64,000 bases of DNA from Homalodisca vitripennis (Eukaryota; Arthropoda; Insecta; Hemiptera; Cicadellidae): NCBI RefSeq assembly GCF_021130785.1, contig NC_060213.1, forward strand, positions 97,952,501 through 98,016,500, given 5' to 3'. The translations under genes were made by a program, and so were the position numbers. This document shows positions 1 through 12,039 of this stretch, piece by piece. Every line of letters starts with the position of its first letter. Within the stretch, counting starts at the first letter, position 1. The notes under the pieces are model-generated. The model was given only the letters and a program-made list of their open reading frames with translations, had not been told where the DNA came from and did not search any database.

Positions 1-395
1 ATCATTATTTATATCATTAGTGAGTTAATACAATTAATTATGAACATGGAATTTAAATGAAACATTAGTTACGAATTGCTTTATTAGTTATTTGAACCGA
101 TAAACATCCTTAGCCCTATGAATTCAATAGCCCTAGGAAAAGTGCAAAATCGGGTGGTTCGCCATTTTACCTCCTCAAGATCATATACATTGCATTGCTC
201 CAGCTTTGTAAGAAATACCATGAGCCAGTTTGGTGGGGCAGGTTATGGAGCGGTGGAGTGAGTAAGTTGAAACACGTGTCGTGGTCGTCGCTTGGCAACC
301 GTTACCTCCCCCAACCATACCTAGCAAGGTCAAGCAATCATTTGGGACTACAAATCTGTATATACTGTGCGTGTACTTCATCTAAACATAATACA
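1..395. other. AT-rich flank, nothing recognised
   Basis: No coding pattern, repeat or RNA gene was recognised. The short ORFs on both strands near 181-431 overlap the end of the adjacent Helitron-like element and have no family resemblance. Confidence 0.4.
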
Positions 396-882
396 CTAGC
401 TGTTTCCCGCGGCTTCGCACGCTTTTCGTAAGCGTTACCCGTGTATGTGCACGTCTGGCTCAAGTAAATTATATTTCCAACGCCGATGTAGAGTTTGCTT
501 TGTTGCCACGATCAAGAGAATCTGTATATGTTTACAGCCATTGTACATGTAAATGTGTTTTATTATAAAGTGGTCTAACACTCAAGCTTTAAGTTCAACC
601 AGAAATTTATCTTAAAGACAAATATACATAATAACTTAGCGCCCTTAAATAGTGTTTGGCTATGTAATATACGTAACTGTCTCGTAATTGCAGTTTATAG
701 TGTGCAGGCGCTTTTAAACCTTTTATCTTTTGCAGCGCCGCTTGGTGGTGAGTTACATCAATGGACATAGCTTACAAACCTTCTCCGTGGAAGAATACGT
801 ATACATACACATTTTCATAATGATCGGTCAAATAGTTTACGATTCCATAAAGGGCAAACACACAAACATTCATATATATAGA
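396..882 (-). mobile_element. Short non-autonomous Helitron-like element
   Basis: Read on the minus strand, the element opens with TCTATATATATG at 882 and closes with GGAAACAGCTAG at 396. The base before the 5' TC is A and the base after CTAG is T, which fits Helitron insertion between A and T. The first 120 bp match the start of the element at 19.5 kb (shared words CCTTTATGGAATCGT and GACCGATCAT). The 3' end carries a GC-rich GAAGCCGCGGG segment also seen near 20.2, 20.4 and 63.1 kb. At 487 bp it has no room for a Rep/helicase protein. The assignment rests on terminal signatures only. Confidence 0.55.
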
Positions 883-1949
883 TTTACAGAATCGTACAGA
901 TAAACATGATAAATTATCGCCCGTCTTCCTTCCAAACTGAGCACTTTTACTGAGACGATTATGGACTGAGATAACATAGAGCTTTGGATTTGTTATAAGT
1001 GAGAACCGATGAGAACATAATCTTACAGCTAATCTAGCATTAAGAATGGAAAGTCCATTTACACAATGGATATCAGCAAGTTCGGAGTTTGAATTGTTAC
1101 GAATATAACGTACAAAAGCAGTAAAATATAAACAGAGATAAAAATCGGCGAAATAAATTTGGTCTATGCCTATTAAATTACTCAACTAAAAAAGTAACCA
1201 TGTTTTACTATTGTTACAACAGTTTCAAAAACCCTCCAATGTTTTTAGTTATACAGTTGGTCATGAAGATGACATGGTTGAATCTTTAGGAAAATGTCTT
1301 AATTGGACTAAAATTTCCAAACTTTGAATTTCATACATCAATTCAAAGCAAATATAATAATTATTTTTTTGAAAAAACAAAACAAAACAAAGACACATAG
1401 ATACAAACGGCAAGATAAGGATATATTTTATATCAATTTTCCCATTTTTTACCTGAAAATTCATATGTTTAAGTTTGATAGAGTAAATTCAGCGTCACGG
1501 TATACTAGAGCGACAAAGTGTATGTGTTAAATCTATATATACTCACTATTGAAAGAAATGTTTCATACCTGCAACAAAAAAGAAAAATTATAAAGATATG
1601 AAATAGTTATTAGTAATTAAATTACAAATAGTTGGAACATATCACATCACACACCACCAAGCGGATACACTGTATGTGGATAGCAGTCATAAGCACTGCA
1701 TTACTACATACAACAATACACGCTGCAAATGTATAACCTTTCTAAACGTTCCAGTTAGTATTGTTTTAACAACTCACTTTAGTCTTTTTACATGTATTAG
1801 CAAATGTTGATTTTAATTTTTTTTAATATCTCGAGGCTTGTAGTTTACAAAATTTGTTTTGCTTGTTTTCATTTTGGTGCATATTTCGTTACTCAGAATT
1901 AAATAAATTTTTACTTAACGGATAATATAATGACACACTATTTACTATA
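883..1949. other. AT-rich spacer
   Basis: No coding signature or internal repeat was recognised. ORFs here are under 140 codons, AT-driven and without motifs; the longest, ending at 1185 on the minus strand, overlaps the Helitron-like end. Confidence 0.4.
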
Positions 1950-2658
1950 CCGGGTGTCTTAAAAGTCCCTCTCCCTCCCAATTAACTTTCTTATGAATAA
2001 AGATAGTGATTTACTTTGAAGGATATTTATTTGACCAACTGAGCAGTTTTTTTTTTGCGTACAAAAATGTTTGACTCCATTTTTTAGTTCAGTTATTGTG
2101 ACAAAGTGGTCTGAATGTGTCTCACATACTAACTGGTAAACAATAAGAGTTGACATGGCAAAACCAGCTATTGGTATTCCCGGGACTTCCCAACGGGCTT
2201 CGGTTAGACAAAAAAACCTAATAAATGCAATGTTAATCATAATTGATTTTTGTAATAAGTTATTTTATGATTTTGTGTCCTAAGTTCTCAAAATAACTAG
2301 AGAGTGAATGTTTTATCTGATTTACAATAACTTTATATGTTGCTTACTGTGATGGTCTGATAAAAACTTCAAACTTTAATTTGTCACCAAATTTGATAGC
2401 GTAACATTAGAGACCTCTAGTTTGCGCCATTCTTCTTCTTTTTATAGCAGCTCTAAAATGAGGTGTCACTTGCTAGGGGTTCCTATTTAAAAACTTTGAC
2501 TTACCCCTAAAATACCCCAATTTGGGGAAAAGGGGTCAAAAAGTTTCATACACCAAGAAACTCCTCACTTGGTCATATAAACATCCCCAAAGTTAGTGGC
2601 TCCACCTCTATCCATATGAAAGTTAATAGGCACGGGGTGGGACTTTTATGACACCCGA
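1950..2658. mobile_element. 709-bp DNA element with inverted termini and TATA target duplication
   Basis: The left end CGGGTGTCTTAAAAGTCCC (from 1951) pairs with GGGACTTTTATGACACCCG ending at 2657, with one mismatch. Weaker inverted similarity continues about 60 bp inward, through AATTAACTTTC on the left and its counterpart on the right. Both flanks carry TATA (1946-1949 and 2659-2662), a plausible target-site duplication. The only ORF inside (1959-2240, minus, 93 codons) has no recognisable transposase motif. This is most likely a non-autonomous TIR transposon of unassigned superfamily. Confidence 0.65.
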
Positions 2659-2926
2659 TATAGCATTTTCTACACACGTTACTTAGTGAAAATTCTTACA
2701 GTAAATGTAACTCATCAGTAATATAATTTCTTTCACCAACATTTTTAACCTTACGTAACCAACAAGACAAACAAGTGCCAAAATAGTTCTATGTCAACCT
2801 AGTACGCTTAAAATTGGAATATCATACTGCAGTAGGTGTATACTACCTGGAATTAAGGTATATTACTGAGATTTAAATAACTTGACACGATTGATGCTTG
2901 CATCTATTTTAGTATAGAGAAAAGAT

Positions 2927-5352
2927 CATTTAATTTGATACAGTAGCTGAAGCATCACTTCGTGCTTTGTAACGATAGGTTATTGTGAATGTTGAGGTTA
3001 GCTCCAGTTCACCTTCCTCTTAGCGCTGCGTCTAGAATGTGACGCTGTCACATATTCCAGGAGTTAAGTGACATTCACATTTAATTTGATACAGTAGCTG
3101 AAGCATCACTTCGTGCTTTGTAACGACAGGTTATTGTGAATGTTGAGGTTAGCTCCAGTTCACCTTCCTCTTAGCGCTGCGTCTAGAATGTGACGCTGTC
3201 ACGTATTCCAGGAGTTAAGTGACATTCACATGTAATTTGATACAGTAGCTGAAGCATCACTTCGTGCTTTGTAACGATAGGTTATTGTGCATGTTGAGGT
3301 TAGCTCCAGTTCACCTTCCTCTTAGCGCTGCGTCTAGAATGTGACGCTGTCACATATTCCAGGAGTTAAGTGACATTCACATTTAATTTGATACAGTAGC
3401 TGAAGCATCACTTCGTGCTTTGTAACGATAGGTTATTGTGAATGCTGAGGTTAGCTCCAGTTCACCTTCCTCTTAGCGCTGCGTCTAGAATGTGACGCTG
3501 TCACATATTCCAGGAGTTAAGTGACATTCACATGTAATTTGATACAGTAGCTGAAGCATCACTTCGTGCTTTGTAACGATAGGTTATTGTGAATGTTGAG
3601 GTTAGCTCCAGTTCACCTTCCTCTTAGCGCTGCGTCTAGAATGTGACGCTGTCACATATTCCAGGAGTTAAGTGACATTCACATGTAATTTGATACAGTA
3701 GCTGAAGCATCACTTCGTGCTTTGTAACGATAGGTTATTGTGAATGTTGAGGTTAGCTCCAGTTCACCTTCCTCTTAGCGCTGCGTCTAGAATGTGACGC
3801 TGTCACATATTCCAGGAGTTAAGTGACATTCACATGTAATTTGATACAGTAGCTGAAGCATCACTTCGTGCTTTGTAACGATAGGTTATTGTGAATGTTG
3901 AGGTTAGCTCCAGTTCACCTTCCTCTTAGCGCTGCGTCTAGAATGTGACGCTGTCACATATTCCAGGAGTTAAGTGACATTCACATGTAATTTGATACAG
4001 TAGCTGAAGCATCACTTCGTGCTTTGTAACGATAGGTTATTGTGAATGTTGAGGTTAGCTCCAGTTTCACCTTCCTCTTAGCGCTGCGTCTAGAATGTGA
4101 CGCTGTCACATATTCCAGGAGTTAAGTGACATTCACATGTAATTTGATACAGTAGCTGAAGCATCACTTCGTGCTTTGTAACGATAGGTTATTGTGAATG
4201 TTGAGGTTAGCTCCAGTTCACCTTCCTCTTAGCGCTGCGTCTAGAATGTGACGCTGTCACATATTCCAGGAGTTAAGTGACATTCACATGTAATTTGATA
4301 CAGTAGCTGAAGCATCACTTCGTGCTTTGTAACGATAGGTTATTGTGAATGTTGAGGTTAGCTCCAGTTCACCTTCCTCTTAGCGCTGCGTCTAGAATGT
4401 GACGCTGTCACATATTCCAGGAGTTAAGTGACATTCACATGTAATTTGATACAGTAGCTGAAGCATCACTTCGTGCTTTGTAACGATAGGTTATTGTGAA
4501 TGTTGAGGTTAGCTCCAGTTCACCTTCCTCTTAGCGCTGCGTCTAGAATGTGACGCTGTCACATATTCCAGGAGTTAAGTGACATTCACATGTAATTTGA
4601 TACAGTAGCTGAAGCATCACTTCGTGCTTTGTAACGATAGGTTATTGTGAATGTTGAGGTTAGCTCCAGTTCACCTTCCTCTTAGCGCTGCGTCTAGAAT
4701 GTGACGCTGTCACATATTCCAGGAGTTAAGTGACATTCACATGTAATTTGATACAGTAGCTGAAGCATCACTTCGTGCTTTGTAACGATAGGTTATTGTG
4801 AATGCTGAGGTTAGCTCCAGTTCACCTTCCTCTTAGCGCTGCGTCTAGAATGTGACGCTGTCACGTATTCCAGGAGTTAAGTGACATTCACATGTAATTT
4901 GATACAGTAGCAGAAGCATCACTTCGTGCTTTGTAACGATAGGTTATTGTGAATGTTGAGGTTAGCTCCAGTTCACCTTCCTCTTAGCGCTGCGTCTAGA
5001 ATGTGACGCTGTCACGTATTCCAGGAGTTAAGTGACATTCACATGTAATTTGATACAGTAGCTGAAGCATCACTTCGTGCTTTGTAACGATAGGTTATTG
5101 TGCATGTTGAGGTTAGCTCCAGTTCACCTTCCTCTTAGCGCTGCGTCTAGAATGTGACGCTGTCACATATTCCAGGAGTTAAGTGACATTTAAATGTAAT
5201 TTGATACAGTAGCTGAAGCATCACTTCGTGCTTTGTAACGATAGGTTATTGTGAATGTTGAGGTTAGCTCAAGTTCACCTTCCTCTTAGTGCTGCGTCTA
5301 GAATGTGACGCTGTCACATATTCCAGGAGTTAAGTGACATTCACATGTAATT
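2927..5352. repeat. 151-bp satellite array, 16 copies
   Basis: Unit starts fall at 2927, 3078, 3229, 3380 and so on every 151 bp to 5193, with a 9-base partial unit at 5344. Copy 8 carries one extra T near 4064. Copies are nearly identical. Each holds a TGTGAC-GCT-GTCACA inverted repeat and the phrase GTTAGCTCCAGTTCACCTTC. Rare variants recur at a distance: GTGCATG in copies 3 and 15, AATGCTGAGG in copies 4 and 13. No ORF runs through the array. The core of the unit is also present, diverged, near 13.6, 28.0 and 62.0 kb. Confidence 0.95.
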
Positions 5353-6479
5353 GACCCTTCTCACCATAGCATGGACGTTAATAAGTTTCGTATAAATGTT
5401 TCAACTAATTTAAGATAACATTCAAAGACTAACCTTTGCACAGATACAACTATTACGAGTATTGGTTACCAGCTACACCGGTCACTAAGGTAAAATGGAC
5501 GGACACATTTTCATCACGACATCACAGATTTCCATCTTTTAAGGCAGCCTTTCTTCGTTGATAAGCCGTTCACGTTTTAGCCGCCAATCAGTTTACGTAG
5601 GCCTACTGTTTCCATTCTGATACTTTCCAACCAAATGCGTGCGTTTCTCATTCGGACGGTTTCAGCTTACTTGTGCAGTTTCCTTCCGGGATCTGAATTG
5701 AATATGGATTTGTAAAATAAACTTATGTGCACCGTAAAAAAAAAAAACTTTTGGTACAAACAGAATAGTGAAACAATTTCCACGCCGTTATAAATTTATT
5801 TATTATTGGATGGATAGTTTGAAAATAGTGCAAAAATGTTTGAGGACTTCTCTCGAAATGTGTTAAAGTTAGTTCTTTACACTAAAGACGCCAAGTATCC
5901 GGAACACAAATTATATCTAAATTTTTGCCTTATAAAACTATTTTTATTGTATACTTATTTTCAACTTACTTCTAGACTTCATTGAAGGTGGAGCTCTTCT
6001 TATTCGAAAATAATTACTTCTAGATGTTTATAAAGTATGAAAATGTATGTTCTATAGCTTTCTTACTAGGAAGTCTTTGTTTGGCGAACATAAAGACTTA
6101 CACGCACGCGTGCGTGTGTGTATGATTCCCCCACCCACTAATACGCACATTATACAGTGAGTAACATAAGTAGTATTTCTTGGAGCCAAAACATTTATTA
6201 TAAACCCTACCAATACAGAATAACCCGCACGATGGAAAATATTTTCGATGGAGCATAAAGTTTACAAACGACTCAATTATTTAAAATTTGATTGAAAATT
6301 AAAGATCCAAAACACAGAACAAATACTATTATTTAATTTTGTTTGGTTTTCTCAGCTCCTCAAATCACAATCAATGTTGCGTACGGTTCCAGGTTGAAAC
6401 ATAACACTAATAAAACTGTCCTCTGTACCCATTATTATAACAGTTGGAACTTTACCCCTTTTGGCTATCAAAGAAAACA
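5353..6479. other. AT-rich spacer
   Basis: No gene or mobile-element signature was seen apart from the short palindrome listed at 6110. Confidence 0.4.
6110..6127. repeat. 18-bp perfect palindrome, alternating purine-pyrimidine
   Basis: ACACGCACGCGTGCGTGT equals its own reverse complement and alternates purine and pyrimidine throughout. That composition is known to favour cruciform or Z-DNA. Chance origin within a CA/GT microsatellite is quite possible. Confidence 0.7.
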
Positions 6480-7049
6480 TTTCGCTGAGGTTGCATGGAA
6501 AATTTCAAGTATGTAGCTCATTTCATTAAGCTACGTGTTTCGCTATGTCACATGTTAAAATTTCATACAGAACAGAAATTTTTAATTCTCCAAAAACAGA
6601 AATTGTACCAAGCTACAGGGTGATGGCTTTCAATGGGGCGCACCATCATAATTACAACTCATTTTTGTTGATTCAGAATCAATTGTCATAAAAATTTAAA
6701 AAATCTTTCTCGAGATTCTTGTGGATAGTTAGGGTACATCATGCATTATATTTTGTCACACGTTAAAATGCAATATGATTGTACACAGTTTGTTTACAAA
6801 TGTATTTATTGTACGATTTCCACGTTGTCATCACGATTACCTAATGTAAAAATGTTCGCTAACCTATGGTTAGAGTGACATGCTTCATCATTGAACTCGA
6901 TGCTGTTTACATAGATATGAAGCTTGATGTAAAATTTCAAGTCTATAGGTTATTTCATTCCATTCTCATGCGGACAGACAGGCATACACTAATGAAATTA
7001 GCTGCTCGAGAGATAGGCTTCGCTAACGCTCAGCCAATAAAGGGTTGAT
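6480..7049 (+). repeat. Dispersed repeat family, copy A
   Basis: This segment shares ordered blocks with 12790-13155 and 55740-56080: a TGTCA block, GTTTGTTTACAAATGTAT (shared with copy B), a 'catcattg' block, 'atttcaagtctatagg', a 'tgtggacagacaaacag'-like block, and a closing 'aggcttcgctaacgctcagccaat'. The parts before 6720 look like a second, diverged partial copy of the left half. It has no coding capacity. It behaves like a SINE or other short dispersed element; I found no tRNA-like head, so the class is open. Confidence 0.6.
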
Positions 7050-7189
7050 GCAATTGGTGATTGAGATTTGTAACTAGGTAAGCTCGGCTGTGTCGATGAT
7101 CCAATAACAAATGACAATGACAATAAATTGACTTTTTACGAGGATTCAGAAGCAATTACTTCATAAGAAATGTGTCAATAAATTGTTGA

Positions 7190-7345
7190 GGTCTCCACTC
7201 CTGAGGTTATCACCGAAGTGATTCTTGTTAGCATTGAAGTAGGCCTCTTTGCTGAGGAATTTAAATCTGAAGTGACTTAAATAGTACTACTTCCCAAGTG
7301 ACAGGACATCTATGACGTATACCGCTTGCCGACATATCATGGGCA
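7190..7345 (+). pseudogene. Possible LINE reverse-transcriptase trace
   Basis: One frame reads EVILVSIEVGLFAEEFKSEV, then a stop, then IVLLPK followed by a DVYR-like stretch. This resembles the linker before the RT palm in non-LTR elements, where a segment of the type 'LINxSxExGxFPxxLKxAxVxPxxK' precedes the NYRPIS motif. The NYRPIS motif and all catalytic residues are absent. The call rests on weak similarity recognised by eye and could be wrong. Confidence 0.25.
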
Positions 7346-7689
7346 ATGGGATACTCTTAGTCTTACCAGTTTAAAAAAAGTAAAAAGGAGCTCTGTTTCA
7401 ATCTGTACCATTCAAAACAAAGAGCTAGATGTTATGCGGTTCAGACGATTGTCAGCCATATGCTTGATAACTGTCACTGTATCTGATGATAAACCCACCC
7501 TCAGTGACGAATACATCATTCGACCTAGTTACTTCATTGATATTTTTAGTTGTTGCCTTCTCATCAGTATGTCGATACATTTCGGTTAGTGACGTGGCAT
7601 CCCGCGGATATTCCTCTCAGATGGACATAATCATCTCTGTACGCCTGAGTCTCGAACTTTTCCCTCAAAGAACGATCTCCGACTAAATA

Positions 7690-8545
7690 AATCACAAGAA
7701 ATTCAGTTATATTGGTAGGTAGATCCATCAAAAGCCGATAACCAACTAGTTCAATTACAAGAGATTCAGTTATCTTTATAGTTGCTTACACCTATCAAAA
7801 GTCGATAGCCAACTAGGTAAATTACGAAAATTCAGTTATCTTCATAGTTGCATCTGTCAAAACCGATATTCAACAGGTGAATTACAAGAAATCCGTTATC
7901 TCCACAGTTGCATCTATCAAAAGCCGATAGCCAACTCGGTGAATTACAAGAAATTCAGTTATCTTCATAGTTGCATCTGTCAAAACTGATATACAACAGG
8001 TGAATTACAAGAAATCACTTATCTCCATAGTTGCATTTATCAAAACCCGATAGCCAACTCGGTGAATTACAATAAATTCACTTATCTTCATAGTTGCATC
8101 TGTCAAAACTGATATTCAACAGGAGAATTACAAGAAATCCGTTATCTCCACAGTTGCATCTATCAAAAGCCGATAGCCAACTCGGTGAATTACAAGAAAT
8201 TCAGTTATCTTCATAGTTGCATCTGTCAAAACTGATATTCAACAGGTGAATTACAAGAAATCAGTTATCTCCACAGTTGCATCTATCAAAAGCCGATAGC
8301 CAACTCGGTGAATTACTAGAAATTCAATTATCTTCAGAGTTGCATCTGTCAAAACTGATATTCAACAGGTGAATTACAATAAATCAGTTATCTCCACAGT
8401 TGCATCTATCAAAAGCCGATAGCCAACTCGGTGAATTACAAGAAATTCACTTATCTTCATAGTTTCATCTATCAAAGCCAATCAACTAGTTGGATTACAA
8501 GAAATTCCGTTATTATCATAGTTGCATGTATCAAAAAATGGATAA
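7690..8545. repeat. 123-bp dimeric tandem array (about 61-bp half-units)
   Basis: GAATTAC anchors after AACTCGGT recur at 7941, 8064, 8187, 8310 and 8433, exactly 123 bp apart. Each 123-bp unit is two related halves: one reads 'atcttcatagttgcatctg' then 'caaaactgatattcaacagg', the other 'atctccacagttgcatcta' then 'caaaagccgatagccaactc'. The ends (before 7860 and after 8460) are more diverged, as expected for an array homogenised in its middle. Confidence 0.9.
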
Positions 8546-9449
8546 TTGGGTATTAAATTGCAGGTATCAAAAATACCTAACCGTCCCAATCAAGTAATCT
8601 ATTGTGCCGAAAACAGTAAGACCCATGCAAATACCCCTTTATTGTGACACCCACCCTCTTTTAATATCATAAAGACATTTATTGGCTTCACTGTAGCCCG
8701 AGTGCTGCGCAAAAAGGCAACAATTGTATTAAGGGTTCAACCATCTTATATTCAAATCGGGTGCCCGAATGGGACCGAAATTGTTGTAAATTTCAGAGAA
8801 AGGCAAACAATAGCGCCGTGCGTCATCAGCGATTGCGTCAAGACCGAAATAGCGGCCGCAGATCAAATCTGTAGGTAATGTTTTGTCAAATATTACCTCA
8901 ACTCGTTCCCTACCGCCTCCTCCCACTCACTGTTATGTAACTATCACCAAGAGCGGGTAAGTTCAATCTACCCCAACTTGTAACAAACACATCCTACACC
9001 TTTCTCTCTGTATCAAGTCCCAAACATTGTTAAGTAATAATAACTAATTTCTTTTATTTTGACGTCAAGACCCAAATTATTTAGTGAAGCCCCGTTTGAA
9101 ACACTGTTATTAAGATTCAGTTCCATACATAACAAATTGATAAAAATACATTATACAAAACCAAAGTAAATTACGAAACGATACTTTACATATATTAATG
9201 ATACAACGTTGATTATTTTAATCATCAGATGATTGCTGAAATTAGATGATTATTTGGGATTTATCGCCCAGACAGTAAAATAATAAAGAATCTAACAATA
9301 TTAATTTAGACTTAACCATATAAACAGATCGCATATTTCTGATAATCTAAAATATAACACATAGAACACATTAGAGCACAAATCAATAAATAAATTTAAT
9401 TTTGCCCGCAGTAAAAAATAAATTATTAAGCTTTATTAACATAAGAGAA

Positions 9450-9450
<1 letters not shown>
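8546..9450. other. Spacer with a coding-like minus-strand stretch
   Basis: Most of this is AT-rich with nothing recognised. 8729-8926 on the minus strand is an open 65-codon stretch with higher GC (it contains GCGGCCGC) and a mixed amino-acid composition, but I recognise no domain and see no clear splice signals around it. Confidence 0.3.

Positions 9451-9451
<1 letters not shown>

Positions 9452-9517
<66 letters not shown>
9452..9517. repeat. (AT)n microsatellite, 66 bp
   Basis: An uninterrupted AT dinucleotide run that abuts the first unit of the 137/138-bp array with no intervening unique sequence. Confidence 0.98.
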
Positions 9518-9520
<3 letters not shown>

Positions 9521-11105
9521 TAAAACGTTTCGACTTTATACTCTATTATGCGTATTGGAATGGCAATTACGCCAATTACCCAACAATTTCCGGGAAATAA
9601 CATCGAGAATATGATTGTGTCCTACACGATGGACTGAATTCAGTATTACTGTTGAAAAACGTTCCGTGAACTTTATACTCTATTATGGTATTGGAATGCG
9701 TGCATTACGCCAATTACCCAACAATTTCCGGGAAATAACATCGAGAATTGATTGTGTCCTGACACGATGGACTGAATCAGTATTACTGTTGAAAAAACGT
9801 TCCGTCGACTTTATACTCTATTATGGTATTGGAATGCGTGCATTACGCCAATTACCCAACAATTTCCGGGAAATAATATCGAGAATTGATTGTGTCCTGA
9901 CACGATGGACTGAATCAGTATTTCTGTTGAAAAAACGTTCCGTCGACTTTATACTCTATTATGGTATTGGAATGCGTGCATTACGCCAATTACCCAACAA
10001 TTTCCGGGAAATAACATCGAGAATTGATTGTGTCCTGACACGATGGACTGAATCAGTATTACTGTTGAAAAACGTTCCGTCGACTTTATACTCAATTATG
10101 GTATTGGAATGCGTGCATTACGCCAATTACCCAACAATTTCCGGGAAATAACATCGAGAATTGATTGTGTCCTGACACGATGGACTGAATCAGTATTACT
10201 GTTGAAAAACGTTCCGTGAACTTTATACTCTATTATGGTATTGGAATGCGTGCATTACGCCAATTACCCAACAATTTCCGGGAAATAACATCGAGAATTG
10301 ATTGTGTCCTGACACGATGGACTGAATCACTATTTCTGCTGAAAAACGTTCCGTCGACTTTATACTCTATTATGGCATTGGAATGCGTGCATTACGCCAA
10401 TTACCCAACAATTTCCGGGAAATAACATCGAGAATTGATTGTGTCCTGACACGATGGACTGAATCAGTATTACAGTTGAAAAACGTTCCGTCGACTTTAT
10501 ACTCTATTATGGTATTGGAATGCGTGCATTACGCCAATTACCCAACAATTTCCGGGAAATAACATCGAGAATTGATTGTGTCCTGACACGATGGACTGAA
10601 TCAGTATTTCTGTTGAAAAACGTTCCGTCGACTTTATACTCTATTATGGTATTGGAATGCGTGCATTACGCCAATTACCCAACAATTTCCGGGAAATAAC
10701 ATCGAGAATTGATTGTGTCCTGACACGATGGACTGAATCACTATTACTGATGAAAAACGTTCCGTCGACTTTATACTCTATTATGGTATTGGAATGCGTG
10801 CATTACGCCAATTACCCAACAATTTCCGGGAAATAACATCGAGAATTGATGGTGTCCTGACACGATGGACTGAATCAGTATTACTGTTGAAAAACGTTCC
10901 GTGAACTTTATTATGGTATTGGAATGCGTGCATTACGCCAATTACCCAATAATTTCCGGGAAATAACATCGAGAATTGATTTTGTCCTCATACGATGGAC
11001 TGAATCAATATTACTGCTGAAAAACGTTTCGTCAACTTGATAATCTTACTGATACTATCGAAATAACGTCCATTACGCCAATTCGCCCTGCAATGTCTGG
11101 TAAAT
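9518..11105. repeat. 137/138-bp tandem array, about 11 copies
   Basis: The anchor ACGCCAATTACCCAACAATT recurs at 9569, 9707, 9845, 9983, 10120, 10257, 10394, 10531, 10668 and 10805. The period is 138 for the first copies and 137 afterwards, because one A is lost from an A-run after GTTGAAA. A copy at 10935 follows a 7-bp deletion, and a decayed copy ends near 11105. Each unit contains the palindrome ATTTCCGGGAAAT. The 178-codon ORF at 9615-10151 exists only because 138 is divisible by three, and it breaks where the period becomes 137. Confidence 0.95.
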
Positions 11106-12039
11106 GGGCCTACACCCTTCTTTCCGTAAACTAGGTATACTGTACTACTTTCAACCACAAACATTGCACACTACTCACAATCAACGTATTGATATTTTCG
11201 GTGAAAGTTAAAAAAAAAATAATGTTTGGTTAAAACAAGAGGAATTGTATATTACTTCAATGAATAGTAGTTGCGAACCACAAGTGTACTTCAAATTTAA
11301 CTATTCAAGACATATTAATCGTTCCCTACATATAAAAGACTACGTATCACATAGAACGAACAATTTATTACAAAAAAAAGAAGCTAAAGTGATGATTAAA
11401 TAGAATACACAAGCCCTATTGCCACAGATTCTATCCTTTCTGGACTAGGCTTGAATAACTAATAAACAAATAAAACCTTAACTAATAACAATAAAACAAA
11501 ATTAAAACCTTTTCAACAATTCTATACGTAGTAAAATTAGAGTAAGTGGTATTTTAAAGTAAAACAACAGTGCTAGTTGTGACAAATATTATTTTCCACG
11601 AGTTAAGTATAACTGTCTCATAGATAAGACAATTGTATCGTAAAAACTAAAGATAAAACGGACTCATGCTAAACAAAACAGCCTAAACATGATAAGGGAG
11701 GCAACTAAGTTTATTACATACATTAAATTTTCGGACCGTTAAACGGCATTATTTAATATAATATTTCATTGGTATTAATAATAATTCAAAATAATCTTTT
11801 TCATGTATGATTAAAGATAATTAAAAAATAACTAAAGATTGAAACAACATATGTTACTTGTCTGATAGGATGAATAAACAAATACATTAACCAAATATCA
11901 GGACAGTTTGGTCCAATTCCACACATCCTGTATTAAGCATAATACTCAGAAAAGACCGATCCACCCCTCCCCACGCTATAGTGTGTCTACAAACGTGAAT
12001 CCCAAGTAATCCCAAACTGACTATCTTTGCGACACGACA
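11106..12039. other. AT-rich spacer
   Basis: No gene, repeat or RNA signature was recognised. Confidence 0.4.

Noticed and set aside
772..1185. 137-codon minus-strand ORF
   Set aside because: Its C-terminal part is the Helitron-like 5' end and the rest is AT-rich with no motif.
2927..5352. CRISPR-like array of regular direct repeats
   Set aside because: Units are contiguous with no spacers, and the context is eukaryotic; this is satellite DNA.
9615..10151. 178-codon ORF on the plus strand
   Set aside because: It is the 138-bp satellite read in frame because 138 is divisible by three; it ends as soon as the period becomes 137.
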